The notes below the pieces were generated by a model. The model searched no databases, was not told the DNA's origin, and was given only the letters and a program-made list of their open reading frames with translations. The position numbers and the translations under genes are program-made. From NCBI GenBank assembly GCA_031769625.1, contig JAUIMM010000126.1, positions 8,996,501-9,060,500 on the forward strand: a stretch of DNA of 64,000 bases. The letters run 5' to 3'. Shown here piece by piece: positions 1 to 12,436 of the stretch (positions are counted from its first letter, which is position 1; each line of letters starts with the position of its first letter). Source of the DNA: Taudactylus pleione. Lineage: Eukaryota > Chordata > Amphibia > Anura > Myobatrachidae.

Positions 1-1450
1 CTGCTTCACAGTTGAGGACTCCCGTGATAAACACATAATGAGATGGCAGGGGGATTGTCCTCCGCCCAAGTCAGGATGCGGGACACTTCAGTCAAGGCTG
101 CCTGACTTTGGGTTCCTCCTTGGCGGTTTATGTAAGCCACCATGGTGGCGTTGTCCGATTGTACCTGCACGGGTTTTCCGTGGAGAACATGTTTTGGTTG
201 CTGGAGAGCATTGAATACCGCGCGAAGTTCCAAGATGTTTATTGGAAGCGCAGATTCTGCCGGGGTCCACCTGCCCTGGAACAAGTGTGGACTAGTCACT
301 GCTCCCCAGCCTCGGAGACTGGCGCCCGTCATCAGAAGGACCCAATTTGCCACCCAAAAGGGTTGTCCCCTGTTCAGGTGAGTCGCCCGCAACCACCAGG
401 CAGAGACAGACGTACCTCTGGAGAAAGCACCATGGTCTGTGTCCTTATCCAATGGGGCAACCCATTCCATCTGGAGAGTATCTACTGCTGCAGAGGTCTG
501 GAGTGAAACTGAGCATATTTCACCATGTCGAACAGTGACACCATGGAGCCCAGTAACCTCATCGCTGAGTGAATAGACAGTCAGCGGCTCTGAAGGCAAC
601 TGAGTACCTTTGCCTGTAATGCAGAGATCTTTTCCTCTGTCACAAAGATCCTCTGTTGTTGAGAGTCCAACAGAGCCCCGAGATGGAGCATCCTCGGCGA
701 GGGAACCAGGTTGTATTTCTTCCAGTTTATTAACCAGCCGTGACTCTGCAACACAGATATTGTCAGTTGCAGATGGAGCTGGAGGACCTCTGGAGACCCT
801 GCCAACAGGAGATCATCCCGATAAGGCAACAAGCAAACCCCCTGCATCCGCAGGTGGGCTGCCATCACTGCCATGATTTTGGTAAAGACTCAAGGCACTG
901 TTGCCAGACCAAAGGGCAGTGCCTGGAACTGAAAATGGTGGTCGAGCACTGCAAACCTGAGGAATTGCTGGTGTGTTAAGATAATGGGGACATGCAGGTG
1001 TCCAATGACACCATGAAATCCCCAGGCTCCATCACCAGTATAATGGAATGCAGGGTCTCCATTCTGAACCGAGGAACCCTCAAGGACTTGTTGAGGAATT
1101 TGAGGTTGAGGATGGGTCGGTAAGACCAATTGGGTTTCTGCACCAGAAAAAGATTGGAATAGAAACCCATGCCCCTCTGGGAGAATGGAACAGGCACTAT
1201 AACTCCAGCCTGGAGCATAGAGTGCAACACTTTCTGTAGTTCCAGGGCTTTGTTTTGATCTGACAGAAGGCCCGTGGTGAAAAACCTGCTGGGGGGCCTG
1301 CGCCGGAAGGAGAGGGCATACCCCCGAGAGACCACCTCGTGTACCCAAGTGTCCTTGGTAGTCACGTACCAGCAGTGGGCGAACCAAAGCAGGCAGCCTC
1401 CCACTGTGGGATCCCCCAAAGGGAGGCCCGTCCCGTCAGGCAGAAGGCTT
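1..1450 (-). pseudogene. DIRS reverse transcriptase-RNase H, broken, 3' end outside window
   Basis: Reverse-transcriptase blocks are spread over several frames. Positions 976-1419 carry the N-terminal RT part (motifs like GFYSNLFLVQKPNWSYRPIL), 890-1387 carry FQALPFGLAT in another frame, and 581-874 carry the catalytic box YRDDLLLA followed by HGWLINWKK. RNase H follows at 6-599, with the conserved stretch QVQSDNATMVAYINRQGG. The frame changes between blocks show several indels. In an intact DIRS element this polyprotein copies element RNA into circular DNA. The order and motifs match the copy at 23116-25036, which fixes the identity. It is not functional as it stands. Confidence 0.85.
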
Positions 1451-3374
1451 ATCGTCCGACTTGGGAGTGGGGCGTCTTGTACTCCAAGCCTGTTTCTTTG
1501 GCTTGGCAGACTTCTTGGCCCTGGACTGTCTCGGAAAGGACTGACTTTGGACTTACCCTGGACCCTATAGGGCCGAAAGGACGAATTACCAGACCCTGAT
1601 GGGACTGTAGCCGATGGCAGACATGCAGACTTATTTTGTCCAGATCAGGGCCAAACAGGACCTGTCCATTAAAAGGCAAGCATTCCAAACCCTTTTTGGA
1701 ATCCGCATCCGCTTTCCAAGAGCGCAACCACTGCCAAGGAGATTCTTGAAGTAAGGAGACCTATATCCAAGGCTGCCTCATTAATGTACGTGGCTGAGTC
1801 TCTGAGATTACCCACTAACTCCACCTGCTCAGGTGAAGAGTCAGTTCCAGAGACACCTCCAAGCTATCACCCAAACGCTCCATGACTCTGGCCACCCAGC
1901 ACACGGCCATAGCCGTGGTCTGGATGCCCCCCCAGCAAGGGAATAAATGGATTTTAGGCATATTTCAACCTTGTGATCCGTAGCATCCTTTAAGGAGGAC
2001 ATGGGCAATGTAGCACTCCTTACTAGGCGTGTTACATGAGAATCTACTTGCGGAGGAGTTTTCCACTTGGAAAAATAATTATCTGCAAAGGGGTATGCAA
2101 AAGCCAAACGTTTTTGAGGCTGGTACCACTTACCCGGATTTTTCCATGACTCCTCTAAATGATTCACTAACTGACCAGACAGAGGAAATACAGTGGCATC
2201 TCCCTTAATATCCTTAAAGAAGGCATATTTGGATTTAGCCACGGGGGGATCGTCATCCTCGGTAACCAAGGCCGCACGGACTGCCCGTATAAGACCAGGT
2301 ATATAGACTTTAGACCTAGACTCCGTCTCCTTAGTACGGAGGGGCTCCTTGTTTGAAAAGTAAAAATTTGCACCGTCATCATACGACATAGCATCCTCAT
2401 GATACTGAGGCCCTGATACAGAGCCGGACGCTCTGACAGAGCACTCGCTCTGAATCAGGGCCGTCCCTCCTCCTTTTTGGAGCGGCCTCCTGGCTGCTCG
2501 CATAGCTGTGGGTGACCACCCACAGCTATAGTGAGCGGCCAAAATGATAGTCGCGATGGTCATGACCATCGCGACCATTGGGCTTGCGACGAGACCCTTG
2601 CGGTAGGGTCTCGCTGCCGCAAGACCTGGAGTGCTTTTGGCTCTATCAGAGCCAAAAGCACTCCCACTGACATCACTAGTGATGTCAGTGGGGCCGGCCC
2701 CAGACGGTAGGCGTTCCCATGGGAACACCTCCGTCTGGGCAGCCACGCCCCCGTCACGGGGGGCGTGCTGTCAATCACCATCGACAGCACACCTCCTATG
2801 GTGCGAGACCAATAACGACGGCTTGGCCGTCATTATTCTGGTCTCGCGCATGCGCACGACGGAGCCGCCTCCATCGTGCGCATGCGCACTTGGGCAACAT
2901 CGACCCGCTTGCGAGCGGGTCTGAATTAGGCCCTGAGCCGGCTGAGACACTACAGACCACTTAGGAGGCGCAAAGATGACTCCCCCTCTAAAACGTCCGA
3001 CAGGTGTTGCACCGTCTGGACAATGAATTCACCCACAAAGGCTCCAGCGAGACCTGGGGAGGCGAAAGCAGGAGACACTGGGGTACCATCAACTGCCTGG
3101 GGAACCCCTGCATGGGTGACGACACAACCGACTGCTGTGATAACCCCATCTGGTGGAACGCAGGGGGCGTTGCTAGCTGTCCCACAAGGGTTGTAAGTGC
3201 CTTAGCAAAACAAGCCCAGGGCGGTTCCTGCACAGGCGCAGTGACAGAAATCGGGCATGATATAATATAACATGCCCTACATAAACCCTCAGTGTTTCCA
3301 TCACCCTCCGCTAATGGTACATTACATGTGGTACACTTCAGCTGAAGAGGAAAATCACATTCACTCTCAGACAT
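1449..3374 (-). pseudogene. DIRS gag-like ORF1, interrupted by a MITE and frameshifts
   Basis: The likely start is the Met at 3374 (MSESECDFPLQLKCTTC). Near the N-terminus two CxxC pairs (CTTC and CRAC, about 14 residues apart) could bind zinc. The frame stops near 2988, about 50 bp before the inserted MITE at 2409-2933. Gag sequence resumes at about 2405 and runs to 1841, with blocks such as FPLSGQLVNHLEESWKNP and RLAFAYPFADNYF. A C-terminal block (RSWKADADSKKGLE) lies at 1449-1727 in yet another frame. By position and by likeness to copy 2 this is the nucleocapsid-like ORF1 of DIRS elements. This copy keeps the N-terminus that copy 2 has lost. Confidence 0.75.
2409..2933. mobile_element. 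Palindrome-array MITE, copy A (525 bp), inside DIRS gag
   Basis: The element starts GGCCCTGATACAGAG and ends CTGAATTAGGCCC, flanked by the 3-bp duplication TGA (2406-2408 and 2934-2936). Between the ends lies a row of about ten hairpins, including a perfect palindrome centred on CATCACTAGTGATG that also occurs in copies B and C. It carries no coding capacity; the reading frames crossing it are palindrome artefacts. It is in reverse orientation relative to copies B and C. The termini link it to the GGGCCTGATTCAGA family whose likely autonomous member starts at 58045. Confidence 0.9.
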
Positions 3375-4283
3375 GTTGTGTATGTGACTCCCCTCACAGA
3401 TAAATGTTTTTCAGGGAGGCAATGAACACCCTGCAAAACCGCACCGCAAGGGCTTTAGCAGAGGAAGAACAGGGATAGTAAAATGGCTGACAGTCAGAAG
3501 GGAAAGTACAGTCAGCAGCGCTAGCAGTAAGTCACATACAATGCAGAAATAAATCCCTGCACTACCAGCACTATGATCAACTACACAAACACAGAGCCTG
3601 GTAGGAAACAGTGCTGCATACTCTGACCTTAATCGCAGGAGAGGTATGCGGGGGGGACCTGGACCGCGATGCCACCTGTAATCAGCATCCAGCAGCGTTT
3701 GCACACTCACTTGAAAATGTCCGGCGATAAGCAGAGAGGAGGCGGGCCAGGGGGAGAAGCGCTGACACAGCCCGCCAGACCGCTATGGAGAGGCACTGTG
3801 CAGCGGGAGGGGCTTCGGCTGTGAGACAGGGAAGGCGCGCTCCCCTGGCATGCATTTAACCCCTGGGACGCCAGAAGCTTTGCTGCTCAGCCACGGCCTG
3901 CTGTCCCTGGTGGTCTAGTGGAAGGGCAGGTTAATACCTGGCTCCACGTGCAGCCAGTCCCAAGGGAGCCCCCTGCCTCGCGACTTAGGACTGTGTATCA
4001 GCGGGTACCCTCCACGGGACCCCGCCGCTTACCTGCCCCCTTGAATCCGGCCACAGTCCGGGTAATCTGGGGTCACTGCTGTGACCCCAGACACCCACCA
4101 GCGTCCCCGGATCAGTACCGGCGTTCTGGTCCGGCGGGGTGGAGGAGCGACAGCATAGACGTCAGTGCTGACTGTCTATGCTGTACAGCTCATCTTGTGT
4201 AGCCACAGCTGCCTTGAAGAACTTCAGGGCCATTACAGCCCCCCTCTGTTAAATGGTGATCTGACTTCGAACCGGGCACCTAT

Positions 4284-4435
4284 GAAACTGGTTTGCCTTG
4301 GCTCGGGGACGGGGTATAGGAGGGGAACCCCAGTGCATCCTGGGAAGCTGAAAACTTTAACTCTGTGGTGCCCGATGTTTGACGTCATCCGTCTATACCC
4401 CAAGGTATCCTGTGGATACCCTATGGACCCTAGGT
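4284..4435. repeat. Terminal repeat of DIRS copy 1 (5' side of the element)
   Basis: It matches the right terminal repeat of DIRS copy 2 (25783-25949), with shared blocks GCCTTGGCTCGGGG, TGCATCCTGGGA and ACCCCAAGGTATCCTGTGGA. The last 25 bases make a small palindrome around CCTAGG, so the exact end is uncertain by about ten bases. Confidence 0.8.
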
Positions 4436-4565
4436 CCATAGGTGTTTTCAGATATCTTGTGAAAGGCCTGCAACCGTAGTGGAAACAGTCTACCTTTGAA
4501 AGTTTTGTAATAAGCAATCTAGAAACCATCGGGGCCAGTGGTCATACCCAAGGGAGAGGATTTAG

Positions 4566-5288
4566 GGGCATATTTAATTAGGCGCAAGAAAAGCAAAAAT
4601 ACCACACCCGTGGGGTTTTGCCTGCAAGTACGGGATTATTGCTATTCAATTAGGAGCGGGGTTTTTGATGTTTTTGAATGCCGGGAGGTTTTTGTTTTGC
4701 TCACCTCCACAGCACGACAAATTTTTCCTAAAATCCATAAAATGGTTGGGAAATGCTCTGTGACCCCGGTGGCACCCCTCCTAATGACTAATTAAGTAAT
4801 TGGAAGTTTCCAATTAGCTTAATTAGTCAGTAATTACTCACCTTCCGAAGAGTTGTCTTTCCTTCCACACGGTCTCTTGCAGCAGTAGTGAGTATGTCCT
4901 GTGTGTGAGTGTTATGGCTGAGTGTCAGTGTATGTATATGTATGAGTGTGCGACCCCCAGTGTGTGTATGCGTCCCAAGTGTAAGTATGCGCCCCCCCCC
5001 AAAAAAACGGCCGCTCCCAGTAGCCCTTGTGCCTCCCTGCAGCCCCCTCCACAGTGAGAAGATCAAAGGGAGACCACAGGGAGCCACTGACACCCCCGGG
5101 CAGGTAAGTGACATTTTTTTATATAATTTTTTTTTTAGCGGTGCAGGGTTTTCAGCTCTGAAAACCCTGCAACCACTTATTTTTTTTATTGACTAATGCG
5201 GGTATAGGGAGAGTGCATACCCGCGGTAATCCAAGATTGGGCGCAAGGTTATTTCCTCGCTAAACCTCGCGCCCAATTGAATATGCCC
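4566..5288. mobile_element. MITE-like element with GGGCATATT termini
   Basis: Left end GGGCATATTTAATTAGGCGC is mirrored at the right by GCGCCCAATTGAATATGCCC. The inside has GT-rich tracts (4900-4985), an A/G tract at 4990-5010 and a short hairpin AGGGTTTTCAGCTCTGAAAACCCT near 5147-5171. I see no transposase. A partial end of similar type occurs near 37765-37790. Confidence 0.65.
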
Positions 5289-7828
5289 ATAAATGGCATC
5301 CTCTAGTTATGCAAATGGAACTTTCTACTACACATTTATTATATATAACTATATAAGATATATAATTATATTATATAACTAATATATAAATATTGCCAGT
5401 GTACTAAAAGTCTATCTACCTATTTACTTTCTATCTGTATGCCTGTGTATAAACAATACTTTCCTTACTCTACATATGTATAACTTTCACATTCTGAAAA
5501 GGTCATATGCCAAAATCTCTGGAGAAAAAGCCAAGTAGACTGAACTGGCCTCATCAAAGCCTGATTGACTAGTTTACCTTGTTGCTCTCCTGCTGTATGT
5601 AGTCTATGAGCACCAGGAAAACTGCCTGGACAGGGACCAATGTTGAGAAACACAATGTATTTTTTTATTTATAAACCTTTATATATGTAGCTCCTACATG
5701 TTACACAGAATTTTCCATATAAAATGTAACCATTCATATCAGTCTCTTCCCCCCAATGGCGCTTACAGTCTAAATTCTGTACCACAATGAAGCAATGAGT
5801 AGACACAAACACATTTGTATTTAAAGTTCAAAAATTAGTTCATATATTTTGTTTTATTAAGTTTTGTTATAAGTTTTAGAAAAGTCAGTACAAAGTACAG
5901 TAATACATTAAAGTTCACAAGTAAACTGAGTCTACTGTTTTAATTTGTATCCCTGTTTTTCCTCATTTGTTTTAACAGCTCATCTCCTTGTCCTTATTAA
6001 TGGAGGCTGAGCTGGATAATCTGCTGGGGCAGATAATGACAGTAGTTACTCACCCGGGGACTTGGAAATTACAGTATATGACCTTGGTAGGAGGACACAA
6101 TGGTTGGTCAACTTAAAGCCTACAATAAATAGGTGCAGTTCCACTATAAACATTATCACTTAGATAAATGAAACAATAGCAGAGACAAGATATTTGCTCG
6201 CAAACAAACTGTGTTACGGATTGCATATGGCAGAATAGATATATTGTCAGTGTCAGACCCAGAAAATGGTGGTGGGATCTGCTTTGTGGGTTCCATTTTT
6301 TTGTTTTTTCAAAATGGAAATATAGGAACATCCTCAGAAAGAGGGTAAGAATACAAATATATTGCAGATCATTGGTGTTGACAACTTGGCTTCACACTTT
6401 TGTAGTTACATGTGAAGTGATCAGGCAGAAATGATCATCTGTGTGTCACTAGATTGGAAACAAGAGGAAATCAGGCCCAATCGTAAGTTTGAATCCTTTC
6501 AGATCAGGGTGCTTACTGGATGTTCTACAGCAGCCAATGCTTGTTGGGCAAGTGTACATTGAAGCTACAAGGAAATAAGGTTACAGATAGGATGAGCTAA
6601 ATAGAGCTTTGGAAGGTATTAGCATATTTTAGCAACTGCGATAGGTGAGAGATTGCAGTTGCGATTTCATTAGCCTAAATCTTGGAATCGGGCTCTATGT
6701 TAGGGGGAATCATTCCAGCAGATATTTATCAGCTTTCTACACTTACATTATAATGTTCCAATTCTCATATATGTAACACTGCTATATCCTAGCAGACAAA
6801 TAATTCTTACAGAAGTTGGTGTCTACAGAACAGCCTCTGGTCATTGAATGGAGCTTGGAAAACCCTGTTTCTGAAACTACAGTATAACAATCAGACTTAA
6901 TGGGAGGTAAAACTCTTATGCACTTGCCTTAATAAATAATCAATCTCTAGCATACTCATTCGCCAGTTTACACCCACACTTTCAGATGTTCCAAATCTCT
7001 TATTCCCACCCCATCTCGCATGCTGCTTTTTATTCCTCATTAAATTGACTGATATAAGCCCAATAGTTCTGCAGCTGGCTGTGGTGTTTTAGAGCTCTCT
7101 CTTTGATCTCTAGTTTCTTCAAGCATGCAATGAATTATGACTGCAGTGATAAGCACTTAACACAGAACTGAGTGACTGCGCTGCACAACACATAACTTAA
7201 AGCAGCATGGCTCCATTATACTTTCATTTAGAGCTTCAGAAATTGCCTATTTGTGAGAATATGGGGAATGGGAGCACGGAAATGTCTTTGGTCATACGTG
7301 ATTAAAAAGTATTTTTTTGCTACTCAGAACAATGTCTTGTTAATGATTTTAGATGTACTGGAAAACAAAGAGCAATATTACTTCTCATAAGTCCATTTTC
7401 TTTCTTTTTCCTTTTTATTTTTTAAAAGAACATTTTCTTTAAATTTGAAACAAATACAATATTTGGGTGTAAAGGAAGGAGGAAAAGGGGAGGTAGAGAG
7501 GGAAACTAATAAAGCAGTGACTGACAGTATAAATGTAACAATTTCCAAAGAAAATACATAACATTTTCAAAAGACTATTAAAGACATTTAACATTTCAAT
7601 ATTACAAGGAATCATAGATAACAAGCTGAAACATAATACATACAAATAGAAATACCAATAATATAATCTAAAAACAGGGCCATAACATGAGTGAGAGATG
7701 GGACAATTACATCTTAAAATGCAATTAGGAACTATCAAGTCTCCAGCTGTGATGGATCCTAACAGGACATCATCCCCGATCTCTTTCTTGCTACTCTGGT
7801 TAGGTGAATATCTTTCCAGCTAATCATA
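5289..7828. other. AT-rich intergenic or intronic sequence, no gene recognised
   Basis: No frame above about 100 codons carries recognisable motifs and I see no terminal repeats or splice-bounded exon. Short AT-only tracts occur at 5340-5395. Probably deep intron with very old repeats. Confidence 0.5.
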
Positions 7829-8260
7829 CCCCTTTTACACCAGAACTAAAACTCGGGTTATTGCAGGGTTAACCTGGGTAGCTCTTTGGTGTAAAAGGGG
7901 ACAGGGCTGGATTCCTGGGTCGAGTGACCCGGCAATCCAACCCAGGTAACTTGCAGGGTTTAACATGGGAATGACCCACAAAACCCTGCAGCGTAAACGG
8001 CGCGATCCGGGTCACGATGACCTGGAGCGCGCCGCATGCCGGACGATTTGCCGGCTTCAGTGGCACTTGGAGATGACGTCATCTCCAAGAGTCCACTTCC
8101 ACACTGGAAGAGCCAGGTTACTGCAGACCCAGTTCCGCTGTGAATGGCGCCTACTCGGGAATATCCTGGGTTGGCGCCGGCTAAATTCCGGGTCTGATCT
8201 GGTTTGTAACCCTGTTTCAACCTCCGGGTCAGACCCGGATTTTAGGTATAAAAGCGGTAT
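7829..8260. mobile_element. Palindrome-rich MITE-like region
   Basis: A short inverted repeat CCCCTTTTACACC / GGTGTAAAAGGGG bounds 7829-7904. The GC-rich sequence after it is a chain of small palindromes, for example GGGTCGAGTGACCC, GGAGATGACGTCATCTCC, CCGGACGATTTGCCGG and CGGGTCAGACCCGG. No coding signal is convincing. Borders on the right are not clear. Confidence 0.5.
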
Positions 8261-8775
8261 CAGATTAGCCCTTAGGAAGGTGAACATCATCTATTAATAG
8301 GGCTTCTCCATTAAACAATTTGTCCTTCATATGGCAAATAGCTGTCTCTCTCTTCTCTGGTGCTGGTACCTAGCATCTCTCTTCCTAAACATTTACTACA
8401 GCCATAGAAGAGAAAAGGATCTCTTCTTCTACTCCTCCTTCAGTAAAGCCACCCTCTCCATCAATGTCCAGCACTTGAGGTACCATGTTCTGATTTAACT
8501 CCTAGGCCAGTAGGCGCCCCAGTGCTATTCATTGGGTGTGGTCAGTGCCAGATTAAGGTCCACATGGGCCTGGAGCTGAAATTTATGAAGGGCCTATTGT
8601 GTGTCACCACAGGGGAGTTTGATAAGCGCTGTGGTGATGTGACTAGTGATGTGGGGGCAGGGGCGTATCTATAATGGGTGCAGGGTGTCCATAAAAATAT
8701 CTCCTCCCGGAAGGGGTTGTAGAATACAAACTTTCTATCATGCAGTACCAGTTATGTAATGTATTTTATTAGTAG

Positions 8776-8797
8776 AGAGAGAGAGAGAGAGAAAATA

Positions 8798-8838
<41 letters not shown>
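8776..8838. repeat. GA then TA dinucleotide microsatellite
   Basis: A (GA)n run is followed by GTGTGTG and a long (TA)n run. It directly precedes the 31-bp minisatellite. Confidence 0.95.
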
Positions 8839-8841
<3 letters not shown>

Positions 8842-8867
8842 AAAGAGCATCACAGGGACTTCCATAT

Positions 8868-9500
8868 AATATAGAGTGCAATACACTGGCATATATTACA
8901 GAGAGCATCGCAGTGAGTGCCATATAATAGAGAAAGCATCGCAGTGAGTGCTGTATAATACAGAGAGCATCGCAGTGAGTGCCATATAATAGAGAGAGCA
9001 TCGCAGTGAGTGCCGTATAACACAGAGAGCATCGCAGTGAGTGCCGTATAACACAGAGAGCATCGCAGTGAGTGCCGTATAACACAGAGAGCATCGCAGT
9101 GAGTGCCGTATAACACAGAGAGCATTGCAGTGAGTGTCGTATAATACAGAGTATCGCAGTGAGTGCCGTATAACACAGAGAGCATCGCAGTGAGTGCCGT
9201 ATAATACAGAGTATTGCAGTGAGTGCCATATAATACAGAGAGCATCGCAGTGAGTGCCGTATAATACAGAGTATCGCAGTGAGTGCCGTATAACACAGAG
9301 AGCATCGCAGTGAGTGCCATATAACACAGAGAGCATTGCAGTGAGTGCCATATAATACAGAGAGCATCGTAGTGAGTGCCGTATAATACAGAGTATCGCA
9401 GTGAGTGCCATATAATACAGAGAGCATCGCAGTGAGTGCCAAATAATAGAGAGAGCATCACAGTGTGTGCCATATAATACAGAGAGCATTAAGTGACTGC
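8868..9500. repeat. Minisatellite, about 31-bp unit, roughly 20 copies
   Basis: The unit contains GCATCGCAGTGAGTGCC followed by RTATAAYA and CAGAGA. Some units lack four bases (CAGAGTATCGCAG). The minus-strand reading frames of about 200 codons across it are products of the repeat (units such as YGTHCDALC) and not genes. Copies decay towards 9500-9660. Confidence 0.95.
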
Positions 9501-9739
9501 CATGTAAAGAGTAGTTAGTGCCATATAATACTGACCATCATATAGACCATCAGTACCCACCATACAGTATAATACACTAAGCATCCAAGTGGCCACCATA
9601 CACTACAAAGAACACTGCACATAGTGACATATAATACAGAGAACTCCAAAGACCACTACAAAATACAGGGGACATCACACCCACCGATTATGGCACCTGA
9701 AATGGGATAAGTTAGATAGGAAGCTGCTGGCAGATGTAT

Positions 9740-10243
9740 GGGCCTGATCATGGTCAGACAGTATTGGGCAGCTGCAAGGAAGCGGCTGTGCAACACTGTA
9801 TAGCAAATATTTGTATACTGCAGTAGGTGTCTATAGGAAGCAAAAGCCTCCTGACAGCATGAGCAATCTGAGTGCAGTGTCTGTAGATGCTGCCTCGGAT
9901 CCCCATCGCGACTATCGGTCTCGATGGCGGCAGCACTGGCCAGACTAAGTAATGCTCCAGCTTATTCAGGCTGGCAGCCTGTGAGGCCAGAAAATATGCG
10001 TCCACAGGCACAGACCCTGGCCTTGGTGCTCCCGGAAAACAGGGGTGACCCGTCTCCATTTCTGGCAACAGTGCCCAGGCATGCCCACGCTCCATCCACC
10101 CAAACACCACAGCATGTCAATCATGCTGCGGCTTGGAGGATCTCAGAGCGATATTGCAGAATCTGTTCTGCATACGCGCAGTTTTCCAGTAATTGGAAAA
10201 CTGTGTGGTATCCCTCACCTGCATCTGACCATCAATCAGGCCC
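9740..10243. mobile_element. GGGCCTGAT-family MITE, 504 bp
   Basis: Ends GGGCCTGATCATGGTCAGA and TCTGACCATCAATCAGGCCC are inverted, flanked by the 3-bp duplication TAT at 9737-9739 and 10244-10246. No coding content. The termini place it in the same family as the elements at 20785, 27525, 40645 and 42161. Confidence 0.85.
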
Positions 10244-10499
10244 TATATCTATAATACAGCACTGCCCTGCGCCCTCCTACCTCCCCCATCATTCACTCCC
10301 AACTCCCTCCATACTGTGTGCACCGCAGCCAGCGTGCCATCATGGGCACACTGAGACTGCGGCTGTGGCAGGAGGCCAACATAGCTACAGTCCTCTCTCT
10401 CTCTCTATCTCTCCCCCCCCTCCCTCTCTCTCCCTTTCGCTATTGAACTGGCACTCCTGACTATATAACCAAGCTGCTTGGGTGCCCTCAGTGATGCAT

Positions 10500-10618
10500 A
10501 GAAAAAGTAGAAAGAACTGCGGCACTCCAAGTCTGATGCACAAGACGATCTATATTAGCATAGAAACCAACGCTTCAGAGCCTCCAGACTCTTTTTTCAA
10601 GGTTCACAAAGTATACAT
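10500..10618 (-). other. Possible 3' tail of a Penelope-like element
   Basis: Read on the minus strand it contains TTGAAAAAAGAGTCTGGAG, GCTCTGAAGCGTTGG and GGAGTGCCGCAG, an arrangement like the hammerhead-bearing tails of vertebrate Penelope-like elements. No coding part is attached and it abuts a microsatellite, so this is only a suggestion. Confidence 0.35.
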
Positions 10619-10619
10619 A

Positions 10620-10690
10620 TAATATATACACACACACTATATACACATACACACAAACATACACACATATATATATATATATACACACAC

Positions 10691-10737
<47 letters not shown>

Positions 10738-11115
10738 CATACATACATACATACACACACATAGATAAACATACACACACTATATACATACATATACACA
10801 CACTATGTACATACATATACACATACACACACTATATACATATACACACATACATATACACACTATATACATATACACACATACATACACACACTATATA
10901 CATACATATACACACATACACACACTATATACATACATAAACACACATACATATATACACACTATATACATACATACACATATACACATACACAAATACA
11001 GTAGATAAACACGTACACACTATATACATACATACATACATACATACACACACTATATACATACATATATACATACATACAAACATACACACACATAGAA
11101 AAACACATACATAGG
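10620..11115. repeat. Compound TA/CA/CATA microsatellite
   Basis: About 500 bp of ACAC, ATAT and CATA runs, with the motif CACACTATATACATACATA recurring roughly every 25-40 bp. Frames across it are artefacts. Confidence 0.95.
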
Positions 11116-12436
11116 TGGCAGGCATTACACTGACCTGGTTATGCATGCTGTTTTTCAGCTGGTGACAGGTGCCTTCCCTCCTGTGCAAGGCAGCTCAGCC
11201 TCTGCGCTCCACCTCAGCCTCATAATTTCCAGGGCCAGCTGTATCAGCCCAGTTGCAGAGGAAGGCGGGGGAGCTTTAGATGACCCAGGGAGTCGGAACC
11301 CGACCTTCTGGTCACCTGGGGGACACAACTATGGTGGGCGACCCAGGCCGGGTTGGTTAAGCAGGACCTGGGGGCGGAGCTTCGGGAGCATGGGGGCGGA
11401 GTTTTGAACTACACAGAGAAGATCTTTGGAAAGCCAGGGGCGGAGCTTGTCTGTTCGGGGCGTGGCTTTGGGCGGCATAGGGGGGGGAGGGTGTGAAAGG
11501 TCCGGGATTCGTATCCTAGTTCACTGTCTGCAATACAGACAGTCATGTTGTCAGGCTTCAGTGCAGTGCAGACAGTGTTTACAGGGATTTTTATTTCCCT
11601 GTCAGTACTGTCTGCAGTGGATTCTGTGGGCCTAATTCCATGGTGGGCTTGGAGCTGCAGCTCCACCCGCCCCATTATTAATCCGGCCCTGGGTGTGGTA
11701 TATGTCAACATGTTTAAAATGTCGACATTGACCATGCTGATATTCATCATGTAGACACTGATGAAATGTCAACATGATAGAATGTTGACATTATCATCCA
11801 TGGTGGCCCAGCAGTGATTTACAGATGTGCCCTCACACACTGTGGCTTCAGTGGCTCTCGGTGCGCCAGGACCCAGGCGTCTCAGCCGCTCCCAGCATCT
11901 TTTTCGCTCAAAATGTGTTTCTTATTCACACATATAAAGCAACTACAAGTGACAAAACAATCAATTTGTACATCTGTGTGTCACGGAGTCTGAATCTGTA
12001 TATGAAGTGCTATGATGCAGCAGATGCGCCTTTTTCTCCTGCCGTCATGCTTCATCTGCTACTTTTAATGTGTTTAGAACTACCTCCTGTGCAGTTAAAG
12101 TTACAGTTTAGCGTCTCCGATACACCGTGCAAGGCTTTTTGCTGGGTCTACAATGCAAATAAGATGCAAAATGTAAAGAAAAAGATGGTACGCTACACCT
12201 CTTGGAGCAGCTCAGTCGCGCCAAGTCTCGCACCATATGGCGTATTGAGGCTTTAGGTTTGAGGACACATCTGTACCTGTCCAGATGACTGCATCGGCTC
12301 AGCGCCATCTCCCGGGTCCCGGCGGTCATGTCACTGTCAGTTCCGGCTGAGTCATCTTCTGGTGAAGACACTGGCCCTATCTCTAACCCTCTACCCCTCC
12401 CTCAAGTGCCTAACCCTTACCTCCCCACCCCCATAG
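11116..12436. other. Unassigned repeat-derived sequence
   Basis: No gene recognised. 11700-11810 carries repeated GTCGACAT/ATGTTGAC-like words that recur at 13198-13350, so both are probably fragments of one interspersed repeat. Confidence 0.45.

Larger units (their letters stand above)
1..4435 (-). mobile_element. DIRS-type retrotransposon copy 1, decayed, cut by left window edge
   Basis: The stretch reads on the minus strand as terminal repeat (about 4284-4435), leader, gag (3374 down to about 1449), then reverse transcriptase and RNase H (about 1450 to 1). The tyrosine-recombinase part would lie left of the window. It is collinear with the more complete copy at 21658-25949, including the leader sequence and the terminal repeat. 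DIRS elements replicate through RNA and integrate with a tyrosine recombinase rather than a DDE integrase. Frameshifts and stops break every reading frame and a 525-bp MITE sits in gag, so this copy is inactive. Family assignment is firm; age and exact right border are estimates. Confidence 0.88.

Noticed and set aside
8840..9489. Three overlapping minus-strand frames of about 200 codons
   Set aside because: Artefacts of a stop-free 31-bp tandem repeat, open in all three frames.
10637..11188. Tyr/Ile/His-rich frames on both strands
   Set aside because: Pure microsatellite translations.
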